Part shown: positions 7,268 to 12,242 of the stretch, in pieces
Layout: each line of letters begins with the position of its first letter
How positions within the stretch are numbered: the stretch's first letter is position 1
DNA from: DASVEE01 sp036399695
Lineage (GTDB): Bacteria; Acidobacteriota; Thermoanaerobaculia; Gp7-AA8
Direction: 5' to 3'
DNA: 15,467 bases
Assembly: GCA_036399695.1 (NCBI GenBank)
Contig: DASWMP010000343.1
Span: forward strand, 1-15,467
Position numbers and translations under genes: made by a program
The notes under the pieces: generated by a model
Databases searched by the model: none
What the model was told of the DNA's origin: nothing
What the model saw: only the letters and a program-made list of their open reading frames with translations

Positions 7268-7970
7268 CCTTCTTCATGTCCGCCCAAACGTCCTTCTTGG
7301 CGGCGGGGGTGCGGAGCAGGTAAGCCGGGTGGTACGTCGGCATCAGCTTGATGCCGTTGTACTCGAGCCACTGCCCCCGCACGGAGGTGATGCCGTAGCT
7401 CTTCTCCATGAGGCTCTGCAGGCCGAAGCGCCCGAGGGCCACGATGACCTTCGGCTTGATCAGCTCGACCTGCTTGCGGATGTAGGGGCGGCAGGCGTCG
7501 AGCTCGTCGGGCTCGGGGTTGCGGTTCTCCGGCGGGCGGCACTTGATCACGTTGGCGATGTAGACGTCGTCGCGGGTCAGCTTCATCGCCTTGATGATGT
7601 CGCTCAGGAGCTGGCCGGCCTTGCCGACGAACGGCTCTCCCTGCAGGTCCTCGTCGCGGCCCGGCGCTTCGCCGATGAACATCAGGTCGGCGTTCGGATT
7701 GCCGGTGCCGAAGACGACCTGCGTACGGCTGGCGGAGAGGCGGCACCGGGTGCACGGGAGCGCGATCGGGCGGAGCTCGTCGAGCGACGCAGCGGCGGCG
7801 ATCTCGTCGCGGGCCGGCGGCGGCACGAGCTCCTGGAGCACCGGCAGCTCGGCATCAGCCTGGGGGATGGGGAGGCGCGCCGGACCCACTGCCGTCAGGT
7901 CGAGGTGCGTGTAACCGAAGTCGCGCAGAAGGGCGAGCTCGCGCCGGAGGTCGTCGTTCACGATCGTCAT
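7239..7970 (-). CDS. Uracil-DNA glycosylase, family 4 (iron-sulfur)
   Basis: This enzyme removes uracil from DNA, the first step of base excision repair. The 243-residue product has the family 4 signature G-E-A-P-G-R-D-E-D at 100-108 and a C-terminal Y-H-P-A-Y-L-L segment for the second active-site motif. The four cysteines for the 4Fe-4S cluster are C73, C76, C144 and C160, with the normal C-x2-C, then C, then C spacing. An N-terminal extension of about 65 residues precedes the catalytic domain, as in many bacterial members. The ATG at 7970 has no Shine-Dalgarno site, and a TATAGA hexamer lies only 5 nt upstream, suggesting a leaderless transcript. Its end overlaps the convergent yfhO-like gene by 29 nt. 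Confidence 0.93.
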   Translation of the reverse strand: MTIVNDDLRRELALLRDFGYTHLDLTAVGPARLPIPQADAELPVLQELVPPPARDEIAAAASLDELRPIALPCTRCRLSASRTQVVFGTGNPNADLMFIGEAPGRDEDLQGEPFVGKAGQLLSDIIKAMKLTRDDVYIANVIKCRPPENRNPEPDELDACRPYIRKQVELIKPKVIVALGRFGLQSLMEKSYGITSVRGQWLEYNGIKLMPTYHPAYLLRTPAAKKDVWADMKKVMAELGIVF

Positions 7971-7975
7971 TATGT

Positions 7976-7983
7976 TCTATACT
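7976..7983. promoter_or_regulatory. Overlapping divergent -10 boxes
   Basis: On the plus strand TATACT (7978-7983) is a five-of-six match to the -10 consensus, placed about 48 nt before the small secreted protein gene. On the minus strand TATAGA (7976-7981) lies 5 nt before the uracil-DNA glycosylase ATG. The two hexamers share four base pairs, so polymerase could bind in only one direction at a time. No convincing -35 box is seen on either strand. Confidence 0.4.
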
Positions 7984-8017
7984 CGGCCGCAGTTTCAGCG
8001 TCCCAAAAGTCCAATCA

Positions 8018-8023
8018 AGAGAG
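8018..8023 (+). promoter_or_regulatory. Ribosome binding site of the small secreted protein gene
   Basis: AGAGAG lies 7 nt upstream of the ATG at 8031. It is a modest purine-rich site that selects this ATG, which also begins a clear signal peptide, over the long upstream open frame. Confidence 0.5.
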
Positions 8024-8030
8024 AAAATCC

Positions 8031-8384
8031 ATGCGCAAGCTGACCGCGTACGCGTTTGCCGTCTGTGTGCTCTTCGCCGTTGCCGTTCCGGCTCATGCCG
8101 ACCGCAAGGCGACCGTCAAGGTGATCAACCAGAGCAAGTGGGAGATCCACCACCTGTACCTCTCCTCGAGCGAAGAGGAAGAGTGGGGTCCGGACCAGCT
8201 CGGGGAAGACGTCCTCGCGAAGGGCGACTCCTTCACCCTTACCCGCATCCCGTGCGACACCTACGACATCAAGGTCGTGGACGAAGACGGCGACGAGTGC
8301 ACGATCGAAGAGGTCGAGCTCTGCGGCGAGAACAAATTCTGGAAGATCACCGACAAAGCGCTGCTCAACTGCATCAACGAGTAG
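8031..8384 (+). CDS. Small acidic secreted protein, function unknown
   Basis: The 117-residue product has a signal peptide of about 23 residues (cleavage after A-H-A). The mature part of about 94 residues is acidic and carries four cysteines (C75, C90, C98, C114), which could form two disulfides in the periplasm or outside. A recognisable core, H-H-L-Y-L-S-S-S-E-E-E-E-W-G-P-D near 40-55 followed by Y-D-I-K-V-V-D-E-D-G-D-E-C, resembles small secreted proteins of unknown function that I have seen in several soil phyla. No enzyme motif is visible. The gene is on the opposite strand to its neighbours, has its own candidate promoter, and shares a 3' hairpin with coaBC. The start is set by the signal peptide and a purine-rich site at 8018-8023. 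Confidence 0.85.
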   Translation: MRKLTAYAFAVCVLFAVAVPAHADRKATVKVINQSKWEIHHLYLSSSEEEEWGPDQLGEDVLAKGDSFTLTRIPCDTYDIKVVDEDGDECTIEEVELCGENKFWKITDKALLNCINE

Positions 8385-8385
8385 G

Positions 8386-8411
8386 AGCTCCTGAGCGACA
8401 GCTCAGGAGTT
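8386..8411. terminator. Shared hairpin between convergent genes
   Basis: CTCCTGAGC (8388-8396) and GCTCAGGAG (8401-8409) form a perfect 9-bp stem with a GACA tetraloop, extendable by one G-T and one A-T pair. It lies immediately after the stop of the small secreted protein gene, and the coaBC stop (8403-8405) is inside its right arm. Its symmetry suits a bidirectional terminator. There is no T-tract on either side, so termination or mRNA end protection is inferred from placement. Confidence 0.6.
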
Positions 8412-9590
8412 GAGGGCGGCGCGCACCATATCCAGGATCTGGTTGGCGATCACTGACTTGGCCGCCTTCGCCAGGCGGGTCATGCCGCCGTCGCGCGCAA
8501 TCACCAGCACCTCGTTCTGATCGGAATCGAAGCCGATCGTCCGGTCGGCCACGTCGTTCGCCACGATGAAGTCCGCTCCCTTACGCTGGAGCTTGAGGCG
8601 GGCGTTCTCCTCCACCGCGTCGGTCTCGGCAGCGAAGGCGACGATCAGCGGCCGCGGCGAGAGCTTCGCCACGTCGGCGAGGATGTCGGGGTTCTTCTTC
8701 AGACGGAGGACCAGCTCGTCCCCCCCTTCCTGCTTCTTGATCTTCCGGTCCGCCACTTCCACGGGCGCAAAGTCGGCCACGGCCGCGGCCTTGATGACGA
8801 CCCGGTTCCGCGACGCCTGCTCCAGCACGGCCGCATGCATCTCGGCGGCGCTGCCGATCTGCGTCAGGGTGACGCCGGCCGGCACCTGCAGCGACGTCGG
8901 TCCGGAGACGAGCGACACCGTCGCCCCCCGCCGCGCCGCCGCTTCGGCGATGGCGTAGCCCATCTTCCCCGACGAGCGGTTCGACAGGTAGCGCACGGGA
9001 TCGAGCGCCTCGCGCGTCGGGCCGGCGGTGACCAGCACCGTCACCCCTTCGAGGTCGCGGGTGCGGAAGTGGTCCTGCACCCTGCGGGCGATGACCGGCG
9101 GATCGGGCATCCGTCCCGCGCCTTCGTCGCCGCAGGCCAGAAGGCCCGAATCGGGCTCGAAGATGATGACGCCGCGGCGGCGCAGGATCTCGAGGTTCTG
9201 CTGCACGGTCGGATGCTGCAGCATGAAGGTGTTCATCGCCGGCGCCAGCATGATGTCGCCGCGATGGGCGATGGCGTAGGTGGTCAGCGCGTCATCGGCG
9301 ATGCCGACGGCCAGCTTGGCGATGACGTTCGCCGTTGCCGGCGCGATGAGCAGCAGATCGGCCCAGCGGGCCAGCTCGATGTGATCGACGCCGCCCCGCT
9401 CCGGGTCCCCCCACTGGTCGATGATGACCCCATGGTTCGAGACCGCGCCGATGCTCAGCGGCGAGACGAACCGGGCCGCATTCGGGGTGAGGATGGCGCG
9501 GACTTCCGCACCAGCGTCCTGGAGCCGCCGGACGAGGTCCGGCGCCTTGTACGCGGCGATGCCGCCGGACACTCCGAGGACGACATGCAT
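8403..9590 (-). CDS. coaBC: Bifunctional CoaBC, coenzyme A biosynthesis
   Basis: CoaBC joins 4'-phosphopantothenate to cysteine and decarboxylates the product to 4'-phosphopantetheine, the central steps of coenzyme A synthesis. The 395-residue product has both domains. The FMN-dependent decarboxylase (about 1-180) shows G-V-S-G-G-I-A-A-Y-K at 6-15, catalytic His70 in D-H-I-E-L-A-R-W-A-D, P-A-M-N at 117-120, and catalytic Cys153 in L-A-C-G-D-E-G-A-G-R-M. The ligase (about 184-395) shows T-A-G-P-T-R-E near 188-194, S-N-R-S-S-G-K-M at 203-210, and A-A-A-V-A-D-F near 268-274 followed by the K-I-K-K lysines. The length is normal. The ATG at 9590 has no visible Shine-Dalgarno site. It follows rpoZ in the common yicC-gmk-rpoZ-coaBC order after a repeat-filled gap. 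Confidence 0.97.
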   Translation of the reverse strand: MHVVLGVSGGIAAYKAPDLVRRLQDAGAEVRAILTPNAARFVSPLSIGAVSNHGVIIDQWGDPERGGVDHIELARWADLLLIAPATANVIAKLAVGIADDALTTYAIAHRGDIMLAPAMNTFMLQHPTVQQNLEILRRRGVIIFEPDSGLLACGDEGAGRMPDPPVIARRVQDHFRTRDLEGVTVLVTAGPTREALDPVRYLSNRSSGKMGYAIAEAAARRGATVSLVSGPTSLQVPAGVTLTQIGSAAEMHAAVLEQASRNRVVIKAAAVADFAPVEVADRKIKKQEGGDELVLRLKKNPDILADVAKLSPRPLIVAFAAETDAVEENARLKLQRKGADFIVANDVADRTIGFDSDQNEVLVIARDGGMTRLAKAAKSVIANQILDMVRAALNS

Positions 9591-9598
9591 AGATTCAG

Positions 9599-9730
9599 TT
9601 GGCGGTAGGCAGTTGGCGGTTGGCGGTGGATGACGACGGGGGCAGGAGCGTGCAGTGACGGTTGCCAGGCGGCGGCAGACGGACCGGAAACCGGTCCACT
9701 GCCCAACCGCCCAACCGCCAACCGCCCAAC
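9599..9730. repeat. Heptad-repeat element with inverted arms, rpoZ-coaBC gap
   Basis: The left side (about 9599-9627) repeats a 7-nt unit, GGCGGTT with variants, about four times. The right side (about 9699-9730) repeats its reverse complement in 7- to 8-nt units. GTTGGCGGTTGGCGGT (9612-9627) pairs with the right part apart from one inserted base. The element occupies nearly the whole rpoZ-coaBC gap and would lie in the mRNA leader of coaBC. It has the same arm-spacer-arm layout as the elements at 4784-4903 and 12117-12242, with a different sequence. Confidence 0.8.
9672..9703. other. Strong hairpin in the rpoZ-coaBC gap
   Basis: GGACCGG (9681-9687) and CCGGTCC (9691-9697) form a perfect 7-bp stem around AAA. 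After a small internal bulge, flanking GGCAG and CTGCC can extend it. It sits in the spacer of the heptad-repeat element, between rpoZ and coaBC. No T-tract follows in either direction. It could be an attenuator, a processing site or a repeat remnant. Confidence 0.6.
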
Positions 9731-9734
9731 TCTC

Positions 9735-9947
9735 TTACTCCAGCGCGGTCGGCGGCTCGTCGGCCACCGGCGGCGCGAGCTGCCACTTCACCTGGTTCCT
9801 GTCGACTTCTTCCATGGCGATGCGCGTCGGCTTGGCGAAGCGTGAACGGGTGCGGGCCTGTGCTCCCTGGATGAGCTGCTCGGCTCGTTTGGACACGAGC
9901 AGCACATACCGGAACTTGCTCTCCACTCCTTCAGGTAATCCTTCCAT
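9735..9947 (-). CDS. rpoZ: RNA polymerase omega subunit
   Basis: Omega helps assemble RNA polymerase by holding the beta-prime subunit. The 70-residue product is short against about 90 in E. coli, but carries the conserved S-K-F-R-Y-V-L-L-V-S-K-R-A-E-Q-L (10-25) and K-P-T-R-I-A-M-E-E-V (39-48). The start at 9947 is fixed by a strong AAGGAGG site at 9957-9963 with 9-nt spacing. A longer in-frame extension is only the shadow of gmk. It overlaps the gmk 3' end by 17 nt, so the ribosome site lies inside gmk. The position after gmk matches the usual gene order. The gap after it, before coaBC, holds a repeat element. Confidence 0.93.
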   Translation of the reverse strand: MEGLPEGVESKFRYVLLVSKRAEQLIQGAQARTRSRFAKPTRIAMEEVDRNQVKWQLAPPVADEPPTALE

Positions 9948-10608
9948 TGCGGTGTTCCTCCTTGAAGCGTTCGGCCATCCGGGCGATGGCTTCGAGCGCC
10001 GTTTTCGTCTGCAGCTTCTTGGCGATGATGGCGGCCTTGAGGCACTCGGTGGCCACCTCGAGATCGTCGTTGATGATGATGTAGTTGTAGAACTCTTTCC
10101 CCTCGTCGATCTCGTCGATGGCTTTCTGCAGCCGGATGTCGATCTCGCCGTCGGTGTTGAGGCCGCGGTCGCGCAGGCGCTGCGCGAGCACTTCCAGCCG
10201 CGGAGGAAAGATGAAGACACTCAGGGAACGGGCTTCGAGATCGCTGTCTTCCGCGATCAGCTTTGCTCCCTGGTAATCGATGTCAAGGATCACATCCTGG
10301 CCGTTTTCCAGGCGCGCAATCACCTCGGCACGGGACGTACCGTACAAATTGGCATGAACGTGAGCCCATTCGATAAATTCCCCGCGGGCCGCCATGGCTT
10401 CGAACTCATCCCTGGTCACGTAGTGGTAGTTGATGCCGTCCACCTCGCCTGCCCGCGGGGCGCGCGTGGTGTGGGAGACCGAGAAGTAGAGCTCGATGCC
10501 CATCGGCCTGAGGCGGTCCCGGACGCTGTTGATGAGGGTGGTTTTTCCCGCTCCCGACGGCCCCGACACGATGAACAACGTGCCGTCGGAGTGAAAGTTA
10601 CTCGACAT
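9931..10608 (-). CDS. gmk: Guanylate kinase
   Basis: Guanylate kinase phosphorylates GMP to GDP with ATP, a step in GTP and dGTP supply. The 225-residue product has the P-loop G-P-S-G-A-G-K-T-T at 16-24 and the GMP-binding segment S-H-T-T-R-A-P-R-A-G-E-x-D-G near 45-58, followed by Y-H-Y-V. The lid and C-terminal segments (D-x-D-Y-Q-G-A near 108-114, and Y-N-Y-I-I-I-N-D-D) are present. It is slightly longer than the E. coli enzyme (207 residues). The ATG at 10608 overlaps the yicC 3' end by 11 nt, and the 3' end overlaps rpoZ by 17 nt, indicating one transcript with coupled translation. Confidence 0.97.
   Translation of the reverse strand: MSSNFHSDGTLFIVSGPSGAGKTTLINSVRDRLRPMGIELYFSVSHTTRAPRAGEVDGINYHYVTRDEFEAMAARGEFIEWAHVHANLYGTSRAEVIARLENGQDVILDIDYQGAKLIAEDSDLEARSLSVFIFPPRLEVLAQRLRDRGLNTDGEIDIRLQKAIDEIDEGKEFYNYIIINDDLEVATECLKAAIIAKKLQTKTALEAIARMAERFKEEHRNGRIT
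9957..9963 (-). promoter_or_regulatory. Strong Shine-Dalgarno site for rpoZ
   Basis: On the minus strand AAGGAGG lies 9 nt before the rpoZ ATG at 9947 and inside the gmk coding region. It is the best ribosome site seen in the window and fixes the start of a gene only 70 codons long. Confidence 0.85.
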
Positions 10609-11488
10609 TCTGTACCTGCTCCCGGATCCGCTCGACCTCGGTCTTCAATTCTACAACCAGCGTCCGGATGGCCGCCGCGCGCGACTTCGATCCCATCGTG
10701 TTGATCTCGCGCAGCATCTCCTGCGACAGGAAATCGAGCTTCTTGCCGGCCGGCTCTTTGCCCTCGATGGCCCTGGCCATCTGCTCGATGTGGTGGGTCA
10801 GCCGGGTGATCTCCTCGGCGATGTCCCCCTTCTCGACCATGATGACGACTTCCTGGGCGATGCGGTCCTGCGAGACTTCGACGCCGGCCTGGGCCGCGAT
10901 CTCCTGAACCCTCTGCTTGTAGCTCGCCAACAGCTCGCCGCGGATCTCTTCGCGATGGGCGGCCAGCCGCTCCTGTGTCTCGCGGATGGTCTGGAGCCGA
11001 GCGTTGATGTCGGCGTGCAGCGACTCCCCTTCCCGCGCCCGCATAGCCATCATGGAGGTGAGGGCCTCGCGCACGAGCTTCGCGAGGGCGTCGCGCTCCT
11101 CGTCCGTGATCTCGGCATCGACGGCCTCGACGTGCAGCAGGTCGGGAACGCGCATGAGATCGCTGCCGGTGAAGGTGTTGCCGAGGCCGAGCTCTTCGGC
11201 CATGGCGCGGAGCTGGGGGACGATCGTGTTGGCGATCGACGTGTTGATGCGGACGTTGTAGTCGGGCTGCTGCGTCCGCTGCATGCGGATCGACAGGTCG
11301 ATCTTGCCGCGCGAGAGGAGCTCCGAGGCGATGGCGCGGAGGCCTGCTTCCGCGTCCCACATGTACTCGGGCAGGCGCACCGAGACCTCGAGGAAGCGAT
11401 GGTTGACGCTCTTGGTCGTCACGGTGGCGAAGTAGCGCGGCGAGAGTGCGCCGGACACGCGGCCGAAGCCTGTCATCGATGTGATCAT
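10598..11488 (-). CDS. yicC: YicC family endoribonuclease
   Basis: YicC-type proteins have been described as endoribonucleases that act on RNA, including small RNAs in E. coli. The 296-residue product begins M-I-T-S-M-T-G-F-G-R, the family's N-terminal signature, followed by S-V-N-H-R-F-L-E-V. The C-terminal family motifs are present: E-K-G-D-I-A-E-E-I-T-R-L-T-H-H, and K-L-D-F-L-S-Q-E-M followed by R-E-I-N-T-M-G-S-K-S. The length fits the family (about 290). An in-frame ATG at 11569 would add 27 residues lacking family similarity; the frame there is occupied by the true C-terminus of the acyltransferase gene in another frame. The ATG at 11488 forms an ATGA overlap with the stop of that acyltransferase frame, supporting both calls. 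Confidence 0.94.
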   Translation of the reverse strand: MITSMTGFGRVSGALSPRYFATVTTKSVNHRFLEVSVRLPEYMWDAEAGLRAIASELLSRGKIDLSIRMQRTQQPDYNVRINTSIANTIVPQLRAMAEELGLGNTFTGSDLMRVPDLLHVEAVDAEITDEERDALAKLVREALTSMMAMRAREGESLHADINARLQTIRETQERLAAHREEIRGELLASYKQRVQEIAAQAGVEVSQDRIAQEVVIMVEKGDIAEEITRLTHHIEQMARAIEGKEPAGKKLDFLSQEMLREINTMGSKSRAAAIRTLVVELKTEVERIREQVQNVE

Positions 11489-12206
11489 GAATTTTTCCAG
11501 AGCTCCTCGAAGTCGCGCTCGGCCCGGTCGGCCAGCTCGTTCATCGCCCGTTCCACGTTGCCCCGCCACTCCTCGACATCACCGTCACGAGGGATGTGAA
11601 GCGGCTCACCGTAGAGATAGACCGCCCGGGTGAAGAACCACGGTACGACCATTCGGTCCCACGACGAGAGTTGCTTTTTTTTTTAGCGGCAAAGGCCACC
11701 GGCACGATCGGCAGCCCCGTGACCTTCGCGGTGAAGATGATGCCGTCCTTGGCCTGGCGCGGCGGCCCCTTCGGACCGTCCGGCGTGAAGACGATGTTCG
11801 AGCCGGCGCGGGCCAGACGGATGAACTCGCGCAGCGCGCCGCTGGCGTTCTTCGAAGACGACCCGCGCACGGTGTCGACGCCGAAGTAACGGTAGGCGCC
11901 GACCATGATGTCGCCGTCTTTCGAGCGCGACGACATGACGGCAATCGGCCGCCGGAACTTCGAGTAGAGCATCGGCAGGATGTGCAGGTGCCAGAACGCG
12001 ACGATGTATTGCGGCGTCCCGGTCATGTGGTGCGCGTCGACGTGCCTCGCCCGCAGCGATTTGTTCATCAGGTGCAGGTAGCACATGCCGACGAAAGAGA
12101 GGATTTCGATTTTCAATCCTGAGCGAAGCGAAGGATCAATGGAGGAACGGCTATGCGCCTGATCATCGGCGGGAACGGAGCGCGGATCGTGTTTCGGTTC
12201 ACTCAT
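11485..12206 (-). CDS. DUF374 lysophospholipid/lipid A acyltransferase, frame broken at a poly-A run
   Basis: This belongs to the DUF374 branch of the LPLAT acyltransferases. Some members, such as epsilonproteobacterial LpxJ, are secondary lipid A acyltransferases, which fits its place after lpxB and msbA. The first 174 residues have the family motifs: A-F-W-H at 70-73, S-R-S-K-D-G at 93-98, R-G-S-S-S at 114-118 and T-P-D-G-P-K-G-P at 141-148. After codon 174 comes a run of ten A residues (plus strand 11675-11684). Unshifted, the frame ends at 11541 in unrelated sequence after 221 residues. A -1 shift restores a typical C-terminus (S-W-D-R-M-V-V-P-W, Y-L-Y-G-E-P-L-H-I-P-R-D) and a stop at 11485 overlapping yicC by ATGA, giving about 240 residues. 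The ATG at 12206 overlaps the msbA stop by ATGA; a TTG at 12116, past the repeat-derived N-terminus, is an alternative. Confidence 0.85.
11675..11684 (-). other. A10 slippery run in the acyltransferase gene
   Basis: Ten consecutive A on the coding strand, read as GCT AAA AAA AAA AGC. In this phase the run gives the -1 slippery heptamer A-AAA-AAA; shifting -1 continues as AAG CAA CTC in the conserved frame. One extra A from polymerase slippage would have the same effect. Runs of this length are also prone to replication slippage and to sequencing error, which cannot be told apart here. Confidence 0.85.
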
Positions 12207-12242
12207 CGCCGGGCCTCCATTGATTCTTCGCTTCGCTCAGAA
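12117..12242. repeat. Inverted repeat across the msbA-acyltransferase junction
   Basis: Arms of 29 bp at 12117-12145 and 12214-12242 are inverted copies with two mismatches, around a 68-nt spacer. The core GAGCGAAGCGAAG is of a type I recall as widely dispersed in Acidobacteria and some Chloroflexi. The stop of msbA and the start of the acyltransferase lie in the spacer. The right arm is read as the last residues of MsbA (N-S-E-R-S-E-E-S-M-E), the left arm as residues 21-29 of the acyltransferase (S-S-I-D-P-S-L-R-S). Confidence 0.88.

Noticed and set aside
9948..10220. Extended 161-codon version of rpoZ
   Set aside because: The added part is gmk read in the wrong frame; the strong AAGGAGG site marks the short start.
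11489..11569. 27-residue N-terminal extension of YicC
   Set aside because: The family begins at M-I-T-S-M-T-G-F-G, and the ATGA overlap with the acyltransferase frame supports the ATG at 11488.
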